In this document: one piece after another, positions 41,060 through 49,954 of the stretch
Numbering within the stretch: the stretch's first letter is position 1
Layout of the letters: every line of letters begins with the position of its first letter
Assembly (NCBI RefSeq): GCF_003340495.1
Contig: NZ_QASA01000001.1
Span: 4,712,001-4,776,000 of the forward strand
DNA from: Adhaeribacter pallidiroseus
GTDB taxonomy: Bacteria; Bacteroidota; Bacteroidia; Cytophagales; Hymenobacteraceae
Direction of reading: 5' to 3'
DNA length: 64,000 nt
Program-made: the position numbers and the translations under genes
The notes under the pieces: model-generated
Databases searched by the model: none
What the model saw: the letters and a program-made list of their open reading frames with translations, nothing else
Told to the model about the DNA's origin: nothing

Positions 41060-42334
41060 CTAAACCGCCCGCCCTAAATCTTGTTTACGGTGAGTATCCA
41101 GCGCTAAAAGTATAAAAAGCAAAATAGTAAACGACCACAGCGAAGAACCCCCGTAACTAAAAAAAGGCAAAGGAATACCTACCACGGGCGCTAAACCAAT
41201 AGTCATACCGACGTTCACCAGAAAGTGAAAGAAAATAATAGAAGCTACGCAGTACCCGTAACTTCGGCCAAATACCGATTTTTGCCGCTCGGCAATAAAA
41301 ATTATCCGGGTAAGTAAGGCCATAAACAAAAAAATCAGCAGCATGCTGCCCAGCCAGCCGTGCTCCTCCCCGATGGTACAAAATATAAAATCGGTACTTT
41401 GTTCCGGTACAAAATCAAACTTGGTTTGCGTGCCTTGTAAAAACCCTTTGCCTAACATGCCGCCAGAACCAATCGCAATCTTAGATTGAATTACGTTCCA
41501 GCCATCGCCCAGCGGATCAGCCTCCGGGTTGATAAAGGCGTTAATGCGGCTCTGCTGGTGCGGTTGCAACACATTGTTCACCATAAAATCAACGCTCAGA
41601 ATAATTCCTACCGTGGCCGCGTACAACAAACCAATTAATTTAATTTTACGCAGCAACCGTTGGTTTAACCACAAGTAAGTTCCCAGCAACAAAGTAATTA
41701 CCCCGATAAGGTAAAACTTAGGAAAGATTAAGGTTAAGATAAAAATAGCGCCGGTTACGGCCACCACAATTAATATTAACGGCGACATGCCTTCGCGGAA
41801 AAAAGCCAGCAGAAAAGCGCCAAACACCAAGGCCGAACCGGTTTCGTTTGATAAAATAATGAGCAAGGGCGGCAACAACGTAATAGCCGATAATTTGGCG
41901 TGATCGCGCCAGTTTTGCTGCTGCAAATCCACGCTGCTCATAAACTTGGACACCGCCAGCGCCGTTGCAAATTTGGCAAACTCAGCGGGTTGCAAACGCA
42001 GCTCCCCAATAACCAGCCACGAGCGCGAGCCTTTTATAGGAGTTGCCAGCACCAGCGTAACCAGCAGCATAAATATGGTGAAGGCGTAAATTAAATAAGC
42101 AAACGAATCGTACGCTTTGTAATCCACTACCAACAACACCACAATTAAAATTAAGGCGGCGCCAATCCACAGCAACTGTTTACCCGAGTTTATGGTGAAA
42201 TCAAAAATACTCAAGTGGTTTTCCGGATTGTAAACGGCGGCGTACACATTTATCCAGCCCAAAACTACCAGGGCGGCGTACAAGCTTACGGTCACCCAAT
42301 CAATGTTGCGCGATATTTTATCTCCCTGCCGCAT
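41060..42334 (-). CDS. rodA: Rod shape-determining protein RodA (SEDS glycosyltransferase)
   Basis: The 424-residue membrane protein of the SEDS family polymerises peptidoglycan glycan strands during cell elongation with PBP2. It has about ten membrane helices, the signature region GSGGMLGKGFLQGTQTKFDFVPEQSTDFIFC (about 290-320) and the terminal LPFFSYGGSSLW motif (about 390-402). It starts 3 bases after mrdA in the order of transcription and closes the cell-shape operon. Confidence 0.95.
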   Translation of the reverse strand: MRQGDKISRNIDWVTVSLYAALVVLGWINVYAAVYNPENHLSIFDFTINSGKQLLWIGAALILIVVLLVVDYKAYDSFAYLIYAFTIFMLLVTLVLATPIKGSRSWLVIGELRLQPAEFAKFATALAVSKFMSSVDLQQQNWRDHAKLSAITLLPPLLIILSNETGSALVFGAFLLAFFREGMSPLILIVVAVTGAIFILTLIFPKFYLIGVITLLLGTYLWLNQRLLRKIKLIGLLYAATVGIILSVDFMVNNVLQPHQQSRINAFINPEADPLGDGWNVIQSKIAIGSGGMLGKGFLQGTQTKFDFVPEQSTDFIFCTIGEEHGWLGSMLLIFLFMALLTRIIFIAERQKSVFGRSYGYCVASIIFFHFLVNVGMTIGLAPVVGIPLPFFSYGGSSLWSFTILLFILLALDTHRKQDLGRAV

Positions 42335-42337
42335 TTT

Positions 42338-44179
42338 CTAGTGTTTGGAATGTAAATAGCCTTGGTTAATAATATTTTGTTCCCACCAGGCCCAGTGATT
42401 ACCGGCAATTTTACCGGTTAAGTATTTCTGAATCATTAAACTAGCCAATGGCGCGGAAGAAGTAGAACCAAAACCGGCATTTTCGATGTAAACCGCAATG
42501 GCAATTTTAGGATTTTCCCGCGGGGCAAAAGCGACAAAAACCGCGTGGTCGCGGCCTTTTGCGTTTTGCACCGTACCCGTTTTTCCGCAAACTGCAATGC
42601 CAATATCGCTTAAATTGGCATACCACCCGGTTCCCCACCGTGAAGTCATTACCTGCGACATGCCTTGGATGACTGGTTCAAAATGCTTAGGGTTAATGGC
42701 CACGTGGTGTTTCTCCTGAAACTCAGGTTGTACCTGATTTTTTTCGCCAATGCCTTTAATTATATGCGGCGTAACGTAGTACCCTTTATTGGCGATAATA
42801 GCCATTAAATTAACCATTTGTAAAGGAGTGGCTTCTGCTTCTCCTTGCCCAATACTTAAGGAGTAAATAGTTTTGTACTTCCAGTGATTTTTGCCGTACC
42901 GCCGGTCGTAAAAGCTGGAGGCCGGAATATTGCCCCGGGTTTCGTAAGGCAAATCCACTCCTAATCTATTCGCAAAACCAAAGGATAACACTTCGTTGCG
43001 CCAATCATCTAAACCTAAGCGCGTATCCGCAAAAATATTGCGGGCTTGCCCCCGGTTTACCAAATTTTTAAAAACCATGTAAAAGTAAGGGTTACACGAA
43101 TTTTCGATGCCAATAGCTAAATTACTTGGTCGCGGATGATTGTGCGCGCATTTAACCAAGGATTGATTACACGGAAAACCGGTATCGGGCGTAATAACGC
43201 CTTTCTCTAAGGCAATCAGGGCTTGTACTAATTTAAAAATAGAACCCGGCGGGTACTTAGAACTTTGCGGACGGTTGAGCAAAGGTTTTTCCGGATTTTT
43301 CAACAGGCTCATGTAATTCTTGCCCAGCTCTTTCCCGGTTAGTAGATTGGGGTCGTAAAACGGTGCCGAGATAAAAGATAAAATTTCGCCGGTAGCTGGC
43401 TCAATGGCCACTACCGTACCGCGTTTACCGGCCATTAATTTTTCGCCGTATTGCTGCAAGTCTAAATCAATGGTGCTTACCAAATCTCGTCCCGCTACGG
43501 CTAAGGTATCGTACTCGCCATTGCGGAAAGGGCCTTTATCAATACCGCGTACGTTCACCATTTTATACTTTACGCCTTTTTTACCCATTAAATACTTTTC
43601 GTACTTCAGCTCGATGCCACTTTTGCCAATGTAATCGCCGGGCGTGTAGTCGGCGTATTCGGGTTTGGCCAATTGCGTAGGACTTACCTCGCCAATGTAA
43701 CCTAAAGCGTGCGATAAACTTTGGTGCGAATAGCCGCGCACGGTACGGGCATTTATGTAAAAACCCGGAAACTCAATTAAGTTATCCTGGATGGCGGCAA
43801 ATTCCTGGGTAGTAAGCTTGGGTAAAAAAGGCGAAGGTTTTACGTACGAATACGTTTTGGCTTCTTTTATTTTCTGCCGGAAATCTTCGATGGTTATCCG
43901 GAATAACTGGCAAAACCGGAGTGTATCAATGCCTTTGATTTCTTTCGGGATAACCATTAAATCGTAAACCGGAATGTTTTGCACCAGCAACTTGCCTTTG
44001 CGGTCGTAGATTAAACCCCGGAAAGGATACTGCACAATTTTCTGGATGGCATTATTTTCGGCGGCAAGTTTATACTTGGGATTTAATACCTGGATGTAAA
44101 ACAACTTAAGCGCAAACACAATCCCTACCGTAAAGAATATTGCCTGAATTACATACTTGCGACTTTCTAAGTATCTCAA
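42338..44179 (-). CDS. mrdA: Penicillin-binding protein 2 (peptidoglycan transpeptidase)
   Basis: The 613-residue class B PBP cross-links peptidoglycan during elongation. It has an N-terminal membrane anchor (about 8-30), a pedestal/dimerisation domain (about 50-230) and a transpeptidase domain with SxxK at Ser313-Lys316 (PGSIFK), SxN at Ser361-Asn363 (SCN) and KTG at 533-535. All catalytic motifs are intact. It works with RodA, encoded 3 bases downstream. Confidence 0.96.
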   Translation of the reverse strand: MRYLESRKYVIQAIFFTVGIVFALKLFYIQVLNPKYKLAAENNAIQKIVQYPFRGLIYDRKGKLLVQNIPVYDLMVIPKEIKGIDTLRFCQLFRITIEDFRQKIKEAKTYSYVKPSPFLPKLTTQEFAAIQDNLIEFPGFYINARTVRGYSHQSLSHALGYIGEVSPTQLAKPEYADYTPGDYIGKSGIELKYEKYLMGKKGVKYKMVNVRGIDKGPFRNGEYDTLAVAGRDLVSTIDLDLQQYGEKLMAGKRGTVVAIEPATGEILSFISAPFYDPNLLTGKELGKNYMSLLKNPEKPLLNRPQSSKYPPGSIFKLVQALIALEKGVITPDTGFPCNQSLVKCAHNHPRPSNLAIGIENSCNPYFYMVFKNLVNRGQARNIFADTRLGLDDWRNEVLSFGFANRLGVDLPYETRGNIPASSFYDRRYGKNHWKYKTIYSLSIGQGEAEATPLQMVNLMAIIANKGYYVTPHIIKGIGEKNQVQPEFQEKHHVAINPKHFEPVIQGMSQVMTSRWGTGWYANLSDIGIAVCGKTGTVQNAKGRDHAVFVAFAPRENPKIAIAVYIENAGFGSTSSAPLASLMIQKYLTGKIAGNHWAWWEQNIINQGYLHSKH

Positions 44180-44269
44180 TTTTTAAAATATTACTCCGAT
44201 TAGTTATAAAACGTAGCTGCTTTGGCCATAAAACACGCCTGTTTTTATTTAAGTGCAAAGATACTTATC

Positions 44270-44580
44270 ATTTGGTTACAAGTTACAAGTTGCAGGTTGC
44301 AAGTTGGGTTAAAAGTTGGAAGGTTAAAACGTTGCAGGTTGGCAAGTTGAAAGGTTGAAAAGTTAAAAAGTTATTTCTAAGTTTTAGGTTGTTATTAATA
44401 CGATTAAAAACAGTTCACAGAACTACTTACCCCTTAAAATTTAAAAAAGAGCTACCATCTATAGATCATTAGCTATGGATTAAACATCAATCTAAAATTT
44501 TCCAAACTTTCAACTTGCCAACCTGCAACGTTTTAACCTTTCAACTTGCCAACCTGCAACTTGCAACCTGCAACCTGTAA
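44270..44580. repeat. Large intergenic inverted-repeat element within the mre-mrd operon
   Basis: A perfect 32-base inverted repeat (44322-44353 and 44507-44538; core AACGTTGCAGGTTGGCAAG) is flanked by longer imperfect arms of GTTRCARG units from 44270 to 44580. The mreD-side arm begins within a few bases of the mreD stop. The centre (about 44360-44500) is AT-rich and non-coding. It fills the whole mreD-mrdA gap and would form a large hairpin in the operon mRNA. Confidence 0.85.
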
Positions 44581-44583
44581 CAC

Positions 44584-45108
44584 CTACCGACTGGAACGAC
44601 GGCGCGCAAAGAAAAGCAGTTGAATAATAATCATGACGATACCGGTAAATAAGGTACTGACTATAATTTTGAGTAGCGTGAATCCGATGAGTTTAATACC
44701 GGCCAGTTCTAAGAAAAAGAAGGTAAGGTGATGCAGAAAAATTAAAATAAAGCTGTACACCAAAAACCAACGCCAACCCATCATGTGCAGATTTACGGAG
44801 TCGTTTTGGTCGTAGCCGTCGCGCGGGGTGAGCAGGAGCAGAATGTAGGGCCGCAGGTAAGCCAGCAACACCGTAGCCGCTGCGTGAATGCCTCCCGTAT
44901 CGTAAAAAATATCCAGAGAAAAACCGGTTACAAAGGCGAGCAATAGCAGCAATACCGGCGGCATTTGAATCGGCAAAAACAGTAAAAAAGCCAGGTAAAT
45001 AAAGCAAAAACCCGTATCGAACAGCACCAAACTATGCATAAACAATACCTGCATGGCCATAATAACAACAAAACGGAAAGCATGACCAATGATGCGGATA
45101 CTATTCAT
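44584..45108 (-). CDS. mreD: Rod shape-determining protein MreD
   Basis: The 174-residue integral membrane protein has about five helices and the MreD-typical LAFVTGFSLDIFYDTGGIHAAATVLLAYLRP segment (about 55-90). It links MreB and MreC to the elongation machinery. Its start overlaps the end of mreC by 8 bases, which indicates translational coupling. An inverted-repeat element separates it from mrdA. Confidence 0.9.
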   Translation of the reverse strand: MNSIRIIGHAFRFVVIMAMQVLFMHSLVLFDTGFCFIYLAFLLFLPIQMPPVLLLLLAFVTGFSLDIFYDTGGIHAAATVLLAYLRPYILLLLTPRDGYDQNDSVNLHMMGWRWFLVYSFILIFLHHLTFFFLELAGIKLIGFTLLKIIVSTLFTGIVMIIIQLLFFARRRSSR

Positions 45109-46000
45109 CGTGTTTCATCCCGCTGTTAAGTTCCAAGGAATCCTGTTCGGCCTGGTATTTATTTTTTACCACGTACACAAAAGATAAGCGCGTAAAATCA
45201 ACCGCTAACCGTAGTTTAATCGTGTAAAAACTTTTATCCGGGTCCCGGCTCGCCGAAATAATGGTCCCGATCATAACGCCTTCGGGGTAAACGGCATTAT
45301 ACCCCGATGAAATAACCGTATCGCCTTTTACTATTTTCTTGTCCAGGGGCACGTACTCCAAAAAGCCAATCCGGGGATTATCGCCGTCCCACTTTACGGT
45401 GCCAATGGTATTGTTGGTACCCGGTAAACGGCTTTTTATTTTAGCAGCCACCAGCATCTTGCTGTGCAGCAACGAAGTAACCGTAGCAAAATGCGGCGAC
45501 ACAGTTTTTACCCGGCCAATTAATCCTTCGTTCGAGATAACGCCCATACCCGGACTAACACTATCGGCTGCGCCTACATTTAAGGTTAAAAAATTGTTTA
45601 GCTGGCGGGTAGAATTATTGATAACCTTGGCCGGAATATAGGTATGCGCCAGACGAATCTTTAACGAATCGAACGTCGGAATGCTATCTGTTTGAATAAA
45701 AACGGAATCGGAGAAAGCCGGAAGGCTGTCGTTTGCCCGAACTGTTTGCAAACGGTAAAGTTGCTGCCGGAGCTGCGTATTTTCCTGCACCAGCGTTTGG
45801 TTTACCTGCACCAACCGGAAATAATCGTATACCCGGCTCCGGAAAGCCAGTACTTGCCCCGCGTAGAAGTTAGCCGAATTAAAAAAAGCCGCATTGTGGT
45901 ATTTATTGTTCCGGATGATCAGGTATACGCTCCCGATTTCCAGTAAAACAAAAACCAGAAAGGCCCGGTAGCGATATATGAACGCAAATAAATTACGCAT
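45101..46000 (-). CDS. mreC: Rod shape-determining protein MreC
   Basis: The 299-residue protein has a short cytoplasmic start, one membrane anchor (about 10-28), a coiled coil (about 60-90) and the periplasmic double beta-barrel domain (about 110-280; NVGAADSVSPGMGVISNEGLIGRV, GDTVISSGYNAVYPEGVMIG). It organises the elongasome in the periplasm. It follows mreB by 8 bases and overlaps mreD. Confidence 0.94.
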   Translation of the reverse strand: MRNLFAFIYRYRAFLVFVLLEIGSVYLIIRNNKYHNAAFFNSANFYAGQVLAFRSRVYDYFRLVQVNQTLVQENTQLRQQLYRLQTVRANDSLPAFSDSVFIQTDSIPTFDSLKIRLAHTYIPAKVINNSTRQLNNFLTLNVGAADSVSPGMGVISNEGLIGRVKTVSPHFATVTSLLHSKMLVAAKIKSRLPGTNNTIGTVKWDGDNPRIGFLEYVPLDKKIVKGDTVISSGYNAVYPEGVMIGTIISASRDPDKSFYTIKLRLAVDFTRLSFVYVVKNKYQAEQDSLELNSGMKHDE

Positions 46001-46008
46001 TCAAGGGT

Positions 46009-47033
46009 TTAGGTGAGCAACACGTTTTTAAACCCGTTTATATTTTTAATGGCGGCCCCGGTTCCCCGTACTACCGCGCGCAAAGGGTCTTCGGCAATAT
46101 GGATAGGTAATTTTGTTTTAGCGGCCAGGCGTTTATCCAGGCCCCGCAACATCGCCCCGCCCCCGGTCAGGTGAATGCCGTTGTCGTAAATATCCGCGGA
46201 GAGCTCGGGCGGCGCTATCTCTAAAGCTTTGAGTACGGCTTCCTCAATTTTAGAAACCGATTTATCCAGGGCAATCGCAATTTCGGTGTAGGTAACTTTT
46301 ATAACTTTGGGAATGCCGGTCATTAAGTCGCGGCCGCGAATTTCGTAATCGGCGGGGGAATTTCTAGGTCGGTTAAGGCGGCCCCTACTTCAATTTTAAT
46401 TTTTTCGGCGGAGCGTTCGCCGATTAACAAATTATGTTGCCGCCGCATGTGGTCCAGAATGTCTTTGTTAAACACATCGCCGGCTACCCGGATGGACTGG
46501 TCGCATACAATACCCGATAGGGCAATAACGGCAATTTCGGTAGTACCGCCGCCAATATCCACGATCATGGTACCAATGGGCTGCTCTACGTCAATGCCAA
46601 TGCCTATGGCGGCGGCCATCGGTTCCTGAATCATCCACACTTCTTTGGCGCCGGCGTGTTCGGCAGAGTCGCGTACGGCCCGTTTTTCTACTTCGGTAAT
46701 GCCCGACGGAATGCAGATTACCATGCGGTGCGAGGGTTGAAACAACCGGTTTCCGGTATCAATCATTTTAATCAGGCCCCGGATCATTTCTTCGGCCGCG
46801 TGGAAGTCGGCAATAACCCCGTCTTTTAAGGGGCGAATGGTTTTAATATTATCGTGGGTTTTTTCGTGCATTTGCATGGCACTGCGCCCCACGGCTAAAA
46901 CTTTATTGGTAGTGCGATCGATGGCAATAATCGAAGGCTCATCGATCACAATTTTATCGTTATGAATAATAAGGGTATTGGCCGTACCCAAATCAATGGC
47001 TATATCACTAGTTAAAAAATTGAATAATCCCAT
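46009..47033 (-). CDS. mreB: Rod shape-determining protein MreB, split by a one-base frameshift
   Basis: MreB is the actin-like filament protein that guides wall synthesis. The first 230 residues are normal (AIDLGTANTLI, the VDIGGGTTEIAVIALSG phosphate loop). Near 46350 one base is missing: the family sequence EIPPPDYEIRGRDLMTG would be read if one more G were present, but the frame instead ends FAAAT-stop. The rest (MTGIPKVIKVTYTEIA to the end) continues in the next frame from an ATG overlapping the stop as TAATG. With the base restored the protein is about 341 residues, the normal length. A sequence error is most likely; a true mutation, or coupled translation of two halves, is possible. 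Confidence 0.9.
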
Positions 47034-47314
47034 GTTATTATCAGCTACGCGAGGTAGCGGCAGTTAAAATTTTTGGCACACCCGTTTTACCCGGCGTTAT
47101 TGGCTGCGAAATTAAACAATTTTTAATCAATACTGCGAATCTGTTTTATATCCTGCGGATTAAATTAGAATTTCCGCTATAAAAATTTAAAAATCGCGGT
47201 ATTCTCCCTGCTATCTGGTTAAAGTTAATAATATACCTTTTATATATTAAAAGAAAGCTATTATAGTAATTTACCGAGAATAACCGCCGGAATAAACAAA
47301 GTACTCTTTTTAGC

Positions 47315-47354
47315 AAAAAAGGCGGGAAGCTCCCGGGAGTTTCTCGCCTTTTTT
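47315..47354 (-). terminator. Terminator after purH
   Basis: A stem AAAAAGGCGGGAAGCTCCC pairs with its near-complement GGGAGTTTCTCGCCTTTTT with few mismatches and no real loop, ending in a T run, about 22 bases beyond the purH stop on the minus strand. It isolates purH from mreB, whose promoter must lie at 47034-47314. Confidence 0.85.
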
Positions 47355-47375
47355 AAAATGTAACATTGCGTTTGA

Positions 47376-48893
47376 TTAATGCAGGAAGTGGCGCACGCCA
47401 GTAAACACCATGGCCATATTCTGCGAATCGCAGTAATCAATGGAATCCTGATCTTTCACGGAACCACCGGGCTGCACTACCGCCGCAATACCCACTTTCG
47501 AAGCAATCTCGACACAATCCGGGAAGGGAAAAAACGCATCGGAAGCCATTACGGCTCCGTTTAAACTAAACCCAAAGCTTTCCGCTTTTTCAATGGCTTG
47601 CCGCAAGGCATCTACCCGCGACGTTTGCCCTACGCCGCTCGCCAGTAACTGATTCGCCCGCGCCAGCACAATGGTGTTGGACTTGGTGTGTTTACATACT
47701 TTGGCCGCAAAAACCAGCGCCTGGTTTTCTTCGGGAGTAGTTGCGCGTTTGGTTACTACTTTAAAATCAGCTTCCGTTTCGGTTTTTAAATCTTTGTCTT
47801 GTTCAATAATCCCATTTAACAAGGTTTTAATTTGCTTTTCGGGGAGCGCCATATTTTTACGGCGCAGCAAAATGCGGTTCTTTTTACCTTGCAGCACCGT
47901 TAAGGCTTCCGGTTCAAACTCGGGCGCAATTAATACTTCAAAAAACAATTTATGCAGTTCTTCGGCAGTTGCTTTATCGATGGGTTTGTTCGCCACAATA
48001 ACGCCGCCAAATGCTGATACCGGATCGCAGGCCAGAGCGTTTAAATACGCTTGTTCAATGGTTGGCGCTACCGCTACCCCGCAGGCGTTGGTGTGTTTGA
48101 TTATCGCTACGGCAGGCTCATCGGTAAATTCGCTGATTAAATTTACGGCCGCATCTACGTCTACTAAATTATTATACGATAGCTGCTTGCCGTGTAACTG
48201 ATCGAACAAGGCAGTTAAGTCGCCGTAAAAAGCGCCTTGCTGGTGCGGGTTCTCGCCGTAACGCAAGGGCGTACGCTGGCGCAGACTGGCTTTGAACACC
48301 GGTGTTTCGCCGGCGTTTAAATAATTAAAAATATGCGTATCGTAGTGCGACGAAATGTCGAATGCTTTTGCGGCAAAACGCTTACGATCTTCCAGGTCGG
48401 TAGCGCCTTCTTTCTGTGTTAATAGCTCGGCTACCTCGGTGTATTGTTCCCGCGACGATACGACCAGTACATCTTTAAAATTTTTCGCTGCCGCCCGGAT
48501 GAGCGAAATACCACCAATATCAATTTTCTCGATCGTATCTTCTTCGCTGGCTCCGGAAGCCACGGTTTCTTCGAACGGGTATAAATCCACGATTACCAAA
48601 TCAATGGCCGGAATTTCGTAACGTTCGGTTTCGGCTAAATCCGTTTCGTGATCCCGGCGATGCAGAATGCCGCCAAAAACTTTAGGATGTAAGGTTTTTA
48701 CCCGTCCGCCAAAAATAGCCGGATACTGGGTTAAGTCTTCGACAGCCGTAACCTGAGCGCCTTGCCCCTCCAGGAACGTTTGGGTACCACCCGTGGAATA
48801 CAACTGCACGTTATACTGTTTTAACAAAGCGACAAGTGGCTCCAGCTTATCTTTGTAATAAACCGAAATTAAAGCTGATTTTATTTTTTTCAT
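47376..48893 (-). CDS. purH: Bifunctional AICAR formyltransferase / IMP cyclohydrolase
   Basis: The 505-residue enzyme catalyses the last two steps of IMP synthesis. The N-terminal IMP cyclohydrolase domain (about 1-195) has SALISVYYKD and STGGTQTFLE, and the C-terminal formyltransferase domain (about 200-505) has LRYGENPHQQGAFYGD, IKHTNACGVA and the SDAFFPFPD region. Length is normal. It lies downstream of purN on the same strand. Confidence 0.97.
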   Translation of the reverse strand: MKKIKSALISVYYKDKLEPLVALLKQYNVQLYSTGGTQTFLEGQGAQVTAVEDLTQYPAIFGGRVKTLHPKVFGGILHRRDHETDLAETERYEIPAIDLVIVDLYPFEETVASGASEEDTIEKIDIGGISLIRAAAKNFKDVLVVSSREQYTEVAELLTQKEGATDLEDRKRFAAKAFDISSHYDTHIFNYLNAGETPVFKASLRQRTPLRYGENPHQQGAFYGDLTALFDQLHGKQLSYNNLVDVDAAVNLISEFTDEPAVAIIKHTNACGVAVAPTIEQAYLNALACDPVSAFGGVIVANKPIDKATAEELHKLFFEVLIAPEFEPEALTVLQGKKNRILLRRKNMALPEKQIKTLLNGIIEQDKDLKTETEADFKVVTKRATTPEENQALVFAAKVCKHTKSNTIVLARANQLLASGVGQTSRVDALRQAIEKAESFGFSLNGAVMASDAFFPFPDCVEIASKVGIAAVVQPGGSVKDQDSIDYCDSQNMAMVFTGVRHFLH

Positions 48894-48903
48894 TTTTGAT
48901 ATA

Positions 48904-49080
48904 GTTGCAAGTTACAAGTTGCTTTAATAGTTAAAAGGTTGGAAAGTTGAAAGGTTTGAAGGTTACAGGTTACAAGTGGTAAGTTATTTTAGGTTTTACA
49001 TGCTCCTGGTAATTCTACATTTGAACTATTCAACCATTTAACAATCTAATCTATGTTCTATTGATTATCGTCTATCGGCT
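48904..49080. repeat. Intergenic repeat element, purN-purH
   Basis: Units such as GTTGCAAGTTACAAGTTG and GGTTACAGGTTACAAG (48905-48980) are followed by the core AGTTATTTTAGGTTTTAC (48982-48999), also found at 51251-51268. The purN end carries the other motif, CGATAGACGATAATC read on the minus strand (about 49053-49080), which contains the purN stop codon. Confidence 0.6.
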
Positions 49081-49653
49081 AGATAACAGCAAATCTTCTA
49101 TTACTTTCGGCAGATACGTATGCTCCAGTTCCAATACCCGGGCGGCTAGTTGCTCAGGAGTATCGTTAGGATTTACCGGGCAGGTATGCTGGTAAATACT
49201 GGCGCCTTGGTCATAATGCTCGTTTACGTAGTGGATGGTAATGCCCGACTCTTTTTCCTGAGCTTCAATTACCGCTTGGTGCACGTGCAAACCGTGCATG
49301 CCTTTGCCGCCGTATTTGGGTAGTAAAGCCGGATGAATGTTGATGATCTTGTTCGGGAAAGCTTGCAGAAAATCTAAAGGTATAAGCCACAAGAAACCCG
49401 CCAGTACCAGCAAATCAGGTTGATACGATTGCACTTGCTGCAGCAAAGTACCGTTTTGGTATTCTTCGCGAGTAAACGAAAACGCCGGAATTTTAAAATT
49501 TTCGGCACGTTTAAGAGCATAAGCATCCGCTTTATTCGAAAACAGTGCCACCACTTTTATGTGCGAATGGTCTTGGAAATACGCCATAATTTGCTGGGCA
49601 TTGCTGCCGGAGCCGGAGGCGAAAAGAACAATATGCTTTTTGTTATCAGCCAA
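49072..49653 (-). CDS. purN: Phosphoribosylglycinamide formyltransferase
   Basis: The 193-residue enzyme adds the first formyl group in purine synthesis using 10-formyl-THF. It shows GSGSNAQQI (14-22), and the catalytic residues Asn105 and His107 (NIHPALLP) and Asp148 (HYDQGA). Its stop codon (SSR-TAG) falls within a repeat motif shared with the end of the gene at 22227. purH lies 178 bases downstream. Confidence 0.95.
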   Translation of the reverse strand: MADNKKHIVLFASGSGSNAQQIMAYFQDHSHIKVVALFSNKADAYALKRAENFKIPAFSFTREEYQNGTLLQQVQSYQPDLLVLAGFLWLIPLDFLQAFPNKIINIHPALLPKYGGKGMHGLHVHQAVIEAQEKESGITIHYVNEHYDQGASIYQHTCPVNPNDTPEQLAARVLELEHTYLPKVIEDLLLSSR

Positions 49654-49954
49654 ACCAAGTTGTTTTTTAACGCCGCAAATATAGCTGATTATTCAGGGAG
49701 TTAAGAAGGCAAAAGTAAATTTTCTATCCCCATACTGCAGTCAGTGATCTACCGCAGGTTGAATTGGTAAACCGACATTTTTTAAGAAACTACTGCTATT
49801 ACTCTGGTTCAGGCTTAAGCTGTTCCGGGCTTATAACTTGTCCGAAATTTATTGCTGTTATTAAAGCGACTCCGGTAAGTTTTTGATCTAAAATCACGTT
49901 CTACTCCGCTTAATTTTTATATTTGATACTGGTCCTAATTTTAAATAACAGTGT
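49654..49954. other. Divergent intergenic region purN / DUF2264 gene
   Basis: No coding sequence is visible. A TATATTTG box (49918-49925) lies 29 bases before the DUF2264 gene and may be its -7 element; a matching -33 box is not clear. Confidence 0.4.

Noticed and set aside
46009-46323. Separate small MreB-like gene
   Set aside because: It is simply the C-terminal third of MreB, displaced by a one-base deletion, and not an independent gene.
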